A stretch of DNA of 59,466 nt from a bacterium (GTDB lineage: Bacteria > NPL-UPA2 > JAUVJM01), in NCBI GenBank assembly GCA_030606215.1, contig JAUWGW010000009.1, positions 1-59,466 of the forward strand, given 5' to 3'. The translations under genes and the position numbers were made by a program. The notes below the pieces were generated by a model. That model searched no databases. It was given only the letters and a program-made list of their open reading frames with translations, and had not been told where the DNA came from. Below are positions 7,954 through 15,457 of the stretch, piece by piece. How positions within the stretch are numbered: the first letter of the stretch is position 1; each line of letters opens with the position of its first letter.

Positions 7954-9127
7954 TTATTATTTCTTCAACCTTCCTCAACAATTCTTGTCCACTACTCCCG
8001 TCATCAGGATAGATGACACTCCACTCGCGAATATCTAAGTCACTGGCGAATTCGTGCTCTTTGATAACTCCATCTACTCTATCTTCTATTGCAGATACTT
8101 TATCCTTATCCACTTCATTAAAAATAATAACCACTCCATCATCCCCGTATTCACTTGCCAGGTCATATGGATAGCGAATAACGCTATTCAGGACATTTTG
8201 CAATTCTCTTAAAAATTCACCCCTTTTCTCCACACTGTAGATTTCTTTAAGGCTGCTTGCTTTTACAACGAGGAGCATTATCACCGGCTTTTTGAATTCC
8301 TGTTTCTTTTCTGTATCTTTTGCTCTTTCAATTTCGTCATTCAGATGTTCGGCGGAGAAGAGAGGTATTCCGTATTTTGGAATTGCAAAGGTGAAGTTAC
8401 TTCCTTCACCTAATTTGCTTCTTACACCAATTTTCCCTCCCTGTAGCTCTACCAACTCTTTAGTTATAGCCAGTCCTAAACCGGCCCCGCCTGGCGCACC
8501 AGTGCTGGAACTCAAGAGACTAAACTCATTAAAGATTTTATCCAGATTCTCAGATGCAATGCCGCATCCGGTATCAGCGATTGTAACTTTAATGCATTCA
8601 TCTTCCTCTTCTACCTTAATAGAGACCGCGCCTTCTTCAGGAGTAAATTTGATAGCATTATTCACAATGTTAGTTAGAATCTGGGTTATCTTATCGTGGT
8701 CAGCGTAAGCTGTCGGCAGATGGAGAGGCAAATCCGATTTCAAGCTGATTCTTTTTTTATTTGCCTCAGCCTGCATTTCCTTACGAACCTTATCTACTAT
8801 AAAATGAATGCTTATGGGTCTTTTTCTTATTTCTATTGCCCCTCTATGTATGCGTGAGATATCAAGGAGTTCTTTTACCAGTCGTGATAGTCTCTTTGCC
8901 TCGCCCCGTGCCAGAGCGAGAAAATCTTCCTGTTCCTTATTTATCTTTCCGAGTGTTCCATCCAGAAGAAGAGAAAGTGCTTCGATAATTGAAGTGAGTG
9001 GAGTGCGAAGTTCGTGGGAGATATGTCCGATAAATGCGCGTCTGTTCTTTTCTACCCTGGTTAATTCGAGGTTTGCTTTCCTCAACTCAGTATTGAGCTC
9101 TTTAAGCTGGTCTTCCAGTTTTTTCAT
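7937..9127 (-). CDS. Soluble histidine kinase with a degenerate GGDEF-like C-terminal domain
   Basis: The 396-residue protein has no transmembrane segment or recognisable sensor. It starts with a coiled coil (about 1-30), then the H box FIGHISHELRTPL (His38), the N box NIVNNAIKFTP, G1 ADTGCGIA and G2 GGAGLGLAI. After the catalytic domain (ending near 252) comes a tail of about 140 residues whose pattern follows a GGDEF fold (IMLLVVKASSL, ASEYGDDGVVIIF, SVIYPDDGSSGQELL). GDDGV stands where GGDEF would be, so cyclase activity is unlikely. It is the first gene of the secretion operon and has its own promoter upstream. Input could be protein contact through the coiled coil. Confidence 0.88.
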   Translation of the reverse strand: MKKLEDQLKELNTELRKANLELTRVEKNRRAFIGHISHELRTPLTSIIEALSLLLDGTLGKINKEQEDFLALARGEAKRLSRLVKELLDISRIHRGAIEIRKRPISIHFIVDKVRKEMQAEANKKRISLKSDLPLHLPTAYADHDKITQILTNIVNNAIKFTPEEGAVSIKVEEEDECIKVTIADTGCGIASENLDKIFNEFSLLSSSTGAPGGAGLGLAITKELVELQGGKIGVRSKLGEGSNFTFAIPKYGIPLFSAEHLNDEIERAKDTEKKQEFKKPVIMLLVVKASSLKEIYSVEKRGEFLRELQNVLNSVIRYPYDLASEYGDDGVVIIFNEVDKDKVSAIEDRVDGVIKEHEFASDLDIREWSVIYPDDGSSGQELLRKVEEIISGHSG

Positions 9128-9180
9128 AACAGTATTATCTTTTGCAAAACCCCGAACACGGATAATTCTTCTAACCTGCT

Positions 9181-9209
9181 ATTGTACAGCGCCGCTCAAT
9201 TATGTGCAA
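9181..9209 (-). promoter_or_regulatory. Sigma70-type promoter for the kinase-secretion operon
   Basis: On the minus strand TTGCAC (9209-9204) and TACAAT (9186-9181) are separated by 17 bases, close to consensus. Transcription would start near 9174, giving a leader of about 47 bases before the kinase ATG at 9127. No other promoter-like pair of this quality is apparent in the small gaps of the operon. Confidence 0.6.
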
Positions 9210-9228
9210 CATTTTTTGGCGAATTTTC

Positions 9229-9258
9229 TTGCTTTATATGGAAATCATTTGATATTAT
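9229..9258 (+). promoter_or_regulatory. Probable promoter of tRNA-Phe and pabAB
   Basis: TTGCTT (9229-9234) and TATTAT (9253-9258) are spaced by 18 bases. The predicted start near 9265 is 13 bases before tRNA-Phe. It is divergent from the kinase promoter, with 19 bases between the two -35 elements. Confidence 0.5.
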
Positions 9259-9277
9259 ATAGCCCGCTGAGAATGGT

Positions 9278-9353
9278 GCCGAGATAGCTCAGTAGGTAGA
9301 GCGCAGGACTGAAAATCCTGGCGTCCCCAGTTCGATTCTGGGTCTCGGCACCA
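9278..9353 (+). tRNA. tRNA-Phe(GAA)
   Basis: The full cloverleaf can be drawn: acceptor GCCGAGA pairs with TCTCGGC, D stem GCTC/GAGC, anticodon stem CAGGA/TCCTG with loop CTGAAAA (anticodon GAA), and T stem CCCAG/CTGGG with loop TTCGATT. The discriminator base is A and the 3' CCA is encoded in the DNA. Length is 76 bases. The gene ends 14 bases before the pabA start codon, so both are probably on one primary transcript. Confidence 0.97.
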
Positions 9354-9367
9354 CATATTTTATAACA

Positions 9368-9928
9368 ATGAAAGTTTTCCTTCTGGATAACTATGACTCA
9401 TTTACCTATAATATTGTTCAGTTGCTGGAATGCATTGGTGTGCATCCTGTTGTGAAGAGGGATACTGATATAACTCTCAGCGAGATAGAGCTTATGAATC
9501 CTGACAGGATAATAATTTCCCCGGGACCAATGAGACCGGAAGACCATCCGTTGATTTTTGAGATTATTGAGAAGTTCCATACAACAACACCTATTTTTGG
9601 GGTATGTCTCGGTATGCAGGCAATAAATGAATTTTTCGGAGGCAGGTTAGAAGAAGCGGAGATTCCTGTTCACGGAAAAACATCCCTTATATACCACAGT
9701 TCAGAGAATTTCTTTTCTGGTATTCCATCCCCATTCAGAGCTGCCAGGTATCACTCCCTTATTGTTGGTGAGGCAGCACCTCAACTGAGAATAATTGCGG
9801 AAACTTTTGATGGGCTTGTAATGGCTCTGAGACACAACTCATTTCCGGTTTCCGGAGTGCAGTTCCATCCTGAATCATACCTGGGTGAATACGGGACAGA
9901 GATAATCTCGAATTTTTTAAAGGAATGA
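9368..9928 (+). CDS. pabA: Aminodeoxychorismate synthase glutaminase subunit
   Basis: A 186-residue class I glutamine amidotransferase of the PabA/TrpG family. It begins MKVFLLDNYDSFTYNIVQLL and has the oxyanion loop SPGP, the nucleophile Cys80 in FGVCLGMQ, and His167 and Glu169 in FHPES. It would release ammonia from glutamine for the chorismate-binding partner encoded next, whose start overlaps its stop as ATGA. PabA and TrpG cannot be told apart from this subunit, but the partner has the PabB-type lysine, so folate synthesis is favoured. No Shine-Dalgarno sequence is visible in the 14 bases after the tRNA. Confidence 0.9.
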   Translation: MKVFLLDNYDSFTYNIVQLLECIGVHPVVKRDTDITLSEIELMNPDRIIISPGPMRPEDHPLIFEIIEKFHTTTPIFGVCLGMQAINEFFGGRLEEAEIPVHGKTSLIYHSSENFFSGIPSPFRAARYHSLIVGEAAPQLRIIAETFDGLVMALRHNSFPVSGVQFHPESYLGEYGTEIISNFLKE

Positions 9929-11313
9929 TACCTGAACGCATTCTCCCCCGGATAAAAAATATAGAAGTAGAGGAATTTTATTGCCCCAGGCCAATTGAGT
10001 CCATCTATGCAAGCTTGACTGATAAAGTTCATACTGCATTTCTAAAGACAGGAAAAACTGTTGCTGAGCACCGCTGGTCAGTAATCGGCATGGATCCATT
10101 TCTTGTATTTGAATCAAAGGATGAAGATGTAATTATACATGGTATCAATATATTCAGGGTAAAAGGGAACCCTTTTATCTATTTACAGGAAATAATTGAC
10201 AGTTACTCAAACCTTGATTTACCTTCCAATATTCCATTTCCGATAGGAGCGATAGGGACATTTTCCTATGATTTGAAGGAAATACTGGAAGACATCCCTT
10301 CGTTATGCGTGGACAGTATGGGATGTTGTGGTATCTATTTCAGTTTCTTTAGGGAGTGGATAGTTGCAGATGAGAGAGAAGGGAAGTTTTATAAGGTGAG
10401 AATTGCCACTGATAGTGATGGGTTCCCTCCAGGTCTTGCAGAAGAGAAAAAAGCAGAGAAAGTTTTCCTTGGAGAACTTTCATCAAATTTTACCGAGGAG
10501 GAGTATAAGACTGCTATAACGAAAGTCAGAAAGTACATAAAGGAAGGAACAATTTACCAGGCAAACATTTCTCAGCAGTTCAGAGTGGAATTTCAGGGAA
10601 ACTCTTTCTATCTTTTTGAAATGTTGAATAAGATTAACCCCGCTCCGATGAGTGCGTATCTTAACTGGGGGGACTGTAAACTTATCAGTTCTTCTCCTGA
10701 GAGATTTTTGTTGCGAAAAGGTCAATATGTTGAGTCAAAACCTGTAAAGGGAACAAGACCGCGTGGTAAAAATAAAACTCAGGATTTGAAACTTAAACAG
10801 GAATTGATGGAAAGTGAAAAAGATTCTGCTGAACTCGCTATGATTGTTGACCTTGTGAGAAATGACCTCGGAAGGACAGCTAGGCCCGGGACAGTCAGGG
10901 TGCAAGCCCCAAAAGTTATTGAGGAATATACAAATGTTTTTCACTCGCTGGCAGTTGTTGCATCCTGTTTAAGGAAAGGCGTGAGTTCTCTTGAACTCAT
11001 TCGCAGTTGTTTCCCAGGAGGGTCAATTACAGGTTGCCCGAAAGTCCAGGCAATGAAAGTAATTGAGGAAATTGAGAAAAATAAAAGGGGGTTTTATTGC
11101 GGAAGCATTGGCTATATCGGGTTTAACGGAGATTTTGACCTGAGCATTGCAATCAGAACATTTATTGAGAAGGGAAACAGTCTGTATTTTAACTTAGGTG
11201 GTGGTATTGTATATGACTCAGACCCGCAGGAAGAATATGATGAAACCATTCATAAGGGAGAGACAATGTTTCAGGTTTTAAAGGAAACCTACAGAGGTTT
11301 AGTTTGGAAGTAG
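9925..11313 (+). CDS. pabB: Aminodeoxychorismate synthase, chorismate-binding subunit
   Basis: A 462-residue chorismate-utilising enzyme. Conserved blocks are EGTIYQANISQQF, ISSSPERFL, KPVKGTRPRG, IVDLVRNDLGR, FPGGSITGCPK and the C-terminal FNLGGGIVYDSDP. Lys275 in PVKGT corresponds to the lysine that forms a covalent intermediate in PabB; anthranilate synthases have Ala here. The reaction is therefore amination of chorismate to 4-amino-4-deoxychorismate with ammonia from PabA. The start overlaps the pabA stop (ATGA). The 3' end overlaps the convergent pabC by 25 bases. Confidence 0.9.
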   Translation: MIPERILPRIKNIEVEEFYCPRPIESIYASLTDKVHTAFLKTGKTVAEHRWSVIGMDPFLVFESKDEDVIIHGINIFRVKGNPFIYLQEIIDSYSNLDLPSNIPFPIGAIGTFSYDLKEILEDIPSLCVDSMGCCGIYFSFFREWIVADEREGKFYKVRIATDSDGFPPGLAEEKKAEKVFLGELSSNFTEEEYKTAITKVRKYIKEGTIYQANISQQFRVEFQGNSFYLFEMLNKINPAPMSAYLNWGDCKLISSSPERFLLRKGQYVESKPVKGTRPRGKNKTQDLKLKQELMESEKDSAELAMIVDLVRNDLGRTARPGTVRVQAPKVIEEYTNVFHSLAVVASCLRKGVSSLELIRSCFPGGSITGCPKVQAMKVIEEIEKNKRGFYCGSIGYIGFNGDFDLSIAIRTFIEKGNSLYFNLGGGIVYDSDPQEEYDETIHKGETMFQVLKETYRGLVWK

Positions 11314-12104
11314 GGAGAAAATTTATTTATAAGTTTTCTGATTATTGTTTCCCCTGTGACGTTCCTGAAAGTGGTTTTGCCAACAGCTCTGACAGGCATA
11401 ACTCCTATAAGGGAGTTGGTTATTAATAGCCCATTTTTTGAACTCAGGTCTTTCAGTTTTATCCTTTTCTCACGTACTCTGAAACCATCTCTTTTAAGCT
11501 CTTTTACAACTACTATTTCCATAATTCCATGAAGACGGTGGGAAGTAATCGGCGGGATAAAGAAATTTTTGCCGTCCCATATAAATAGATTAGCAACTGT
11601 GGATTCGAGAATTTTTCCTTCGCATCCAATGAGGAGGCAGTCAAAACATCCCTTTCTCACTGCCTTATCTCTGAGTTCCATGTATGGAAGCCGGCAAATG
11701 CTCTTTATTTTCGCAACTTCACTCTCACAGTATGGATGTTTTCCGGTGGATAATTTTACTCCGGTTGCGTAATTGTCCCTGTCAGGTGGGGCATATGGCT
11801 CCAGTGTCAGGCAGAAATGTGGAGATTCTCCATTAAAAAGGATTATTTTTGCTCTGGCAAGTTTCCCGTTTATCCGGGTTTTTTTAAGAAGCTTTCTTAT
11901 CAGAGATTCATAATCCGCATCTGGAACTGCTGTATTGAGGAATTTTGCTCCTTCACCGAGTCTTTTGAGGTGTAGTTTGAGATATTCTGGTATTCCTTCT
12001 TTTACTCTGATTGTTTCAAAAACTCCCTCTCCATACTGAAGTGCTCTTAAGAATTTTATTCTTTCCGGATTAACATATTCTCCATCAAGACAAATGTATC
12101 TCAC
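11289..12104 (-). CDS. pabC: Aminodeoxychorismate lyase-like class IV aminotransferase
   Basis: A 271-residue PLP fold type IV protein. It begins MRYICLDGEYVNPERIKFLR and has the family blocks YGEGVFETIRV, the likely PLP lysine in AKIKSICRLPYM, and ILESTVANLFIW with the phosphate-binding region near LITNSLIGVMPV. The neighbourhood of pabAB makes 4-amino-4-deoxychorismate lyase (forming p-aminobenzoate and pyruvate) the best reading. D-amino acid or branched-chain transaminases share the fold and cannot be fully excluded. GTG start. The coding strand follows tRNA-Arg by 21 bases, and the promoter of that tRNA probably drives it. Confidence 0.8.
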   Translation of the reverse strand: MRYICLDGEYVNPERIKFLRALQYGEGVFETIRVKEGIPEYLKLHLKRLGEGAKFLNTAVPDADYESLIRKLLKKTRINGKLARAKIILFNGESPHFCLTLEPYAPPDRDNYATGVKLSTGKHPYCESEVAKIKSICRLPYMELRDKAVRKGCFDCLLIGCEGKILESTVANLFIWDGKNFFIPPITSHRLHGIMEIVVVKELKRDGFRVREKRIKLKDLSSKNGLLITNSLIGVMPVRAVGKTTFRNVTGETIIRKLINKFSPYFQTKPL

Positions 12105-12125
12105 AAGGACGTCTCATAAATAACG

Positions 12126-12202
12126 TGGCACGCCTGGCCCGACTTGAACGGGCGACCTTCGAGTCCGCAACCCGACGCTCTATCCAACTGAGCTACAGGC
12201 GC
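12126..12202 (-). tRNA. tRNA-Arg with anticodon GCG
   Basis: The minus strand folds as a complete tRNA of 77 bases with encoded CCA. Acceptor GCGCCTG pairs with CAGGCGT (first pair G-U), D stem GCTC/GAGC, anticodon stem TCGGG/CTCGA around loop TTGCGGA, T stem GCCCG/CGGGC, discriminator G. The anticodon reads GCG. A20 in the D loop and C35 are arginine identity elements. Most bacteria read CGN codons with anticodon ACG (inosine), so G34 is unusual. Confidence 0.95.
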
Positions 12203-12228
12203 TCAAATACAGTAACTACTGCACTAAA

Positions 12229-12256
12229 ATTATACCAGATTAGCAACCATTGTCAA
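12229..12256 (-). promoter_or_regulatory. Consensus sigma70 promoter of tRNA-Arg and pabC
   Basis: On the minus strand a perfect TTGACA (12256-12251) and a perfect TATAAT (12234-12229) are spaced by 16 bases, with TGG before the -10 element. Start would fall near 12222, about 20 bases before the tRNA. Confidence 0.8.
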
Positions 12257-12285
12257 AAAAAGAATTTACTTTCTTTCATGCAGAG

Positions 12286-12291
12286 TATAAT
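12286..12291 (+). promoter_or_regulatory. Possible -10 element of the flippase gene
   Basis: A TATAAT lies 11 bases before the flippase ATG, so transcription would begin within a few bases of the start codon. The -35 is poor (TTTACT at 12265-12270, spacing 15). No Shine-Dalgarno sequence is present, in line with a very short or absent leader. Confidence 0.35.
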
Positions 12292-12301
12292 ATATATAAC
12301 C

Positions 12302-13558
12302 ATGTTAAAAGAATCTGATGGGCTGGTAGGGCATGGTTCTATCCTGCTTACTGCTACTGTAATCACTGGGATTGCCAACTATTTCTTCCATTTCTATATG
12401 ATAAGGGCTCTTGGCCCTGAAGATTATGGAATTTTATTCTCCCTCTTAGCTATTCTGATGGTTGTTGGTGTCCCTGCTGGGAGCATTCAAACCGTTATTA
12501 CAAAATATATTTCAAGCTTTAAAGCAAAAGGACAGAACGGTAAAATAGCTTTCCTTTTCTTCCATTCAATTAAGAAACTATTATTCTTCGGCAGTCTTGG
12601 ATTGGGTATCTTTGTTCTCCTCAGTGGGCAGCTCAGCGCATTTCTGAAGATTCCCTCTCAAACGCCGGTAGTCATTATTGGATTTGTTCTCTTAGTCTTT
12701 TTCTTATGTCCCGCTGCTTTTGGAACATTACAGGGTCTTCAAAGGTTTACTTTTCTTGGACTCAGTATTATTCTTGGTGCTATTTTAAGAGTGGCTTTTG
12801 GTATTTTCCTCATCCACCTCGGTTTCAAGGTTAATGGAGCATTAGCAGCTTCCTTCTTCGCTGGCGTTATAGTTTTTCTTGTTGCTTTCCTTCCACTTTT
12901 CCTCTTATTCAAGAGAGAGCAAATTGATAATAATGTGGAAACCGGGAAAATATATAAATTCTTTATCCCAACCTTGCTTGCTCTTGCGTCCTTCAACCTA
13001 CTCACTTATATTGATGTTCCACTTGTGAAACATTTCTTCTCTCCTTTAAAAGCAGGCTATTACTCCACAGCGGCTATTGTTGGAAAAGCTTTTCTGTTTC
13101 CTCCTATGGCTTTAGCAGGGGCAATGTTTCCAAAAGTTTCTGGATATAGCGATAAATCGCGTTTTCTACTGAATAAAACCTTGCTTTTTAGTCTTCTTCT
13201 TTTAATCTTTGGTATCCTCATTTGTCTCTTCTTCCCTAAGTTTATTCTTATTGTCCTGATGAAGGAGAAAGACCTCACTCCCCTTACTTTCTCAACCATT
13301 ATTCCTCTCCTGAGGCTATTTGGAGTAGCGATGAGCCCTTTTGCCTTAACCAGTATTCTTATTTATTATAACCTCGCCCGCCATGAGACAAAATTTCTCT
13401 ACTTTCTTATTGGTGGAGCTTGCCTTCAGATTATTCTGCTATCTATTTTCCACACAAGCCTCTTGCAGGTTGTCTTCATTCTTGGTTTTTCAGGATTTAT
13501 CATCTTCGCTTTTCTCCTCTTCCTGACATATAAGGCAAAAGCTTTTGACATACGGTAG
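12302..13558 (+). CDS. Polysaccharide flippase, Wzx/MATE-like
   Basis: About 418 residues with some twelve hydrophobic segments and the pattern of the MOP-superfamily lipid-linked oligosaccharide exporters. It starts MLKESDGLVGHGSILLTATV, and ALGPEDYGILFSLLAIL is the typical first-helix/loop motif of this family. It would flip an undecaprenyl-linked glycan across the inner membrane. The frame stays open upstream to 12125 but there runs antisense through tRNA-Arg, so that extension is not coding. ATG 12302 is taken; ATG 12278 is possible. It opens the glycan locus and is divergent from tRNA-Arg. Confidence 0.82.
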   Translation: MLKESDGLVGHGSILLTATVITGIANYFFHFYMIRALGPEDYGILFSLLAILMVVGVPAGSIQTVITKYISSFKAKGQNGKIAFLFFHSIKKLLFFGSLGLGIFVLLSGQLSAFLKIPSQTPVVIIGFVLLVFFLCPAAFGTLQGLQRFTFLGLSIILGAILRVAFGIFLIHLGFKVNGALAASFFAGVIVFLVAFLPLFLLFKREQIDNNVETGKIYKFFIPTLLALASFNLLTYIDVPLVKHFFSPLKAGYYSTAAIVGKAFLFPPMALAGAMFPKVSGYSDKSRFLLNKTLLFSLLLLIFGILICLFFPKFILIVLMKEKDLTPLTFSTIIPLLRLFGVAMSPFALTSILIYYNLARHETKFLYFLIGGACLQIILLSIFHTSLLQVVFILGFSGFIIFAFLLFLTYKAKAFDIR

Positions 13559-13573
13559 CAAATATAGTATACA
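13545..13573 (+). promoter_or_regulatory. Sigma70 promoter for the epimerase-led glycan genes
   Basis: TTGACA (13545-13550) and TATACA (13568-13573) are spaced by 17 bases. The -35 lies in the last codons of the flippase gene. Start is expected near 13580, about 20 bases before the ATG at 13601, which has AAAGGG just upstream. Confidence 0.65.
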
Positions 13574-13600
13574 ATTGATAGTTTTTTTGGGAAGAAAGGG

Positions 13601-14662
13601 ATGAAAAAAGTCTTAATTACAGGTTCAGCGGGTCTAATAGGTTCAGAGGCAGTGAGGTTCTTCTGTGAAAAAGATTTTGATGTTTTCGGCATAGACAATG
13701 ATATGCGTAAGGTCTTTTTCGGGGAAGATGCCTCTACTGAATGGAACAAAAAACTTCTCCTGAATAAGTACAAGAACTATCGCCATTTTGATATTGATAT
13801 AAGGGATAGCGAAAAAATTAGAGATTTATTCAAAGAAAATAAATTTGGTTTGATTATTCACACTGCTGCTCAACCTTCCCATGACTGGGCCTCTCAAGAC
13901 CCTATAACTGATTTCACGGTAAATGCTAACGGGACTTTGATCTTACTTGAAAACTTCAGGAGGTATTGCCCGGAAGCAGTTTTCATCTTCACATCTACTA
14001 ATAAAGTCTATGGAGACCGCCCGAATTACCTGCCGTTAATTGAACAAGAGATGCGGTATGAGTTACCAGAAAACCACAGATATTATAAGGGTATTGACGA
14101 GAGTATGAGTATAGATTTCTGTAAACACAGCCTTTTTGGCGCTTCAAAAGCTTCTGCTGATATTCTTGTTCAGGAATATGGCAGATATTTTAATCTGAAG
14201 ACGGTTTCTTTCAGAGGAGGCTGTCTGACAGGGCCTTTTCATTCCGGAACCCGTCTTCATGGATTTCTTTCTTACCTTATGAAGTGCTGTATAACAGGGA
14301 AGAGCTATGCTATCTATGGGTATAAAGGGAAACAGGTGCGAGACAATATCCATTCCTATGATCTGATTACTGCCTTTTACCATTTTTATCACAATCCGGG
14401 AAGTGGTGAAGTTTATAATATTGGCGGCTCAAGATTTGCAAATATTTCTATTCTGGAAGCTATAGAACTCTGCCAGAAGATTTCGGGGAAGAAACTCGAC
14501 GTTGAGTGTAAACCTGAAAGTAGAATCGGAGACCATATCTGGTGGATAAGTGATATATCGAAGTTCAGGAGAGATTATCCTGGCTGGGATTTCAGGTATA
14601 ATGTGGAAGATACGCTCACCCAGATTTACGAAACACAGAAAAAAATGTTGGCTGAGAGATAA
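13601..14662 (+). CDS. NAD-dependent sugar epimerase/dehydratase, CDP-paratose epimerase-like
   Basis: A 353-residue extended SDR. The N-terminus [18 protein letters not shown] is the Rossmann GxxGxx[20 protein letters not shown] and [20 protein letters not shown] resemble CDP-paratose 2-epimerase (tyvelose pathway) proteins. In the place of the catalytic YxxxK the sequence is SLFGASK, so Tyr is Phe. [20 protein letters not shown] is a substrate-loop block also seen in that subgroup. It probably makes or modifies a nucleotide-activated sugar for the glycan. The exact sugar cannot be read from the sequence, and the Phe leaves open whether epimerisation is the real activity. Confidence 0.78.
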   Translation: MKKVLITGSAGLIGSEAVRFFCEKDFDVFGIDNDMRKVFFGEDASTEWNKKLLLNKYKNYRHFDIDIRDSEKIRDLFKENKFGLIIHTAAQPSHDWASQDPITDFTVNANGTLILLENFRRYCPEAVFIFTSTNKVYGDRPNYLPLIEQEMRYELPENHRYYKGIDESMSIDFCKHSLFGASKASADILVQEYGRYFNLKTVSFRGGCLTGPFHSGTRLHGFLSYLMKCCITGKSYAIYGYKGKQVRDNIHSYDLITAFYHFYHNPGSGEVYNIGGSRFANISILEAIELCQKISGKKLDVECKPESRIGDHIWWISDISKFRRDYPGWDFRYNVEDTLTQIYETQKKMLAER

Positions 14663-14713
14663 AATGGTAGATGCTTAATGAGATGAGAATTTTGCAGGTG
14701 TCAGGATAAAATC

Positions 14714-15457
14714 ATGCGAAACTTTAATGGTAAAGTTTCCCTCATAATACCCGCTTATAATGAGGATGTTCATATTCATTCCAGCATCCAGGAGACATTG
14801 AGAACAGTAGATAAATTTGGCTGTGAGTATGAAGTGATTGTAGTAGATGATGGCAGTAAAGACAGGACTTATGAAGAGATTATGAGAGCTGCTTCTTCAA
14901 GTGATAAAGTAAAAGTTGTTCAGTACAATGATAATGTTGGTAAAGGATTTGCTTTACTCCAGGGATTTAAATATGCAAGTGGGGATTTGATTGTTTTTCT
15001 TGATGCTGACATGGATTTACACCCTGGTCAGATTCAGATACTTTTTGATTATATGAAAATATATGATGCTGATGCGGTAATTGGTTCAAAAAGACATCCG
15101 CAATCTGAAGTTAATTATCCCTGGCACAGGAAGCTCATAAGCAATATCTATTATGTGGTAATCAGAACATTGTTTGACCTGCCAGTAAGAGATACTCAGA
15201 CTGGACTCAAGATTTTTAAATACGAACCTTTAAAAAAGGCAATTTCCAGGATTTTAATAAAAAAATACGCTTTTGACCTGGAGATATTAGTAAATCTTCA
15301 TCACCTCGGTTACAAGATAGTTTCTGCTCCTGTAGTTTTGAATTTCAATCGTCGTTCCTGGGGACGTATAGGACTCAGGGATGTTTACCATACTGCAATT
15401 GATACACTTGCGATATTTTATCGTTTGCGCATTTTAAAGTATTATGATAGGGGATAG
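14714..15457 (+). CDS. GT2 glycosyltransferase, dolichyl-phosphate mannose synthase-like
   Basis: A 247-residue GT-A enzyme without membrane segments. It begins MRNFNGKVSLIIPAYNEDVH; EVIVVDDGSKDRT and VFLDADMDLHPGQI give the Asp residues that bind nucleotide and metal. RDTQTGLKIF and an RRSWGRIG tail recall DPM1-type polyprenyl-phosphate hexose synthases. It would charge a polyprenyl phosphate at the cytoplasmic face. AGGA precedes the ATG by seven bases. It overlaps the next GT2 gene by 14 bases. Confidence 0.85.
   Translation: MRNFNGKVSLIIPAYNEDVHIHSSIQETLRTVDKFGCEYEVIVVDDGSKDRTYEEIMRAASSSDKVKVVQYNDNVGKGFALLQGFKYASGDLIVFLDADMDLHPGQIQILFDYMKIYDADAVIGSKRHPQSEVNYPWHRKLISNIYYVVIRTLFDLPVRDTQTGLKIFKYEPLKKAISRILIKKYAFDLEILVNLHHLGYKIVSAPVVLNFNRRSWGRIGLRDVYHTAIDTLAIFYRLRILKYYDRG

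Noticed and set aside
12125-12301. N-terminal extension of the flippase frame
   Set aside because: It runs antisense through tRNA-Arg and the promoter region; such frames over tRNA genes are a known artefact.
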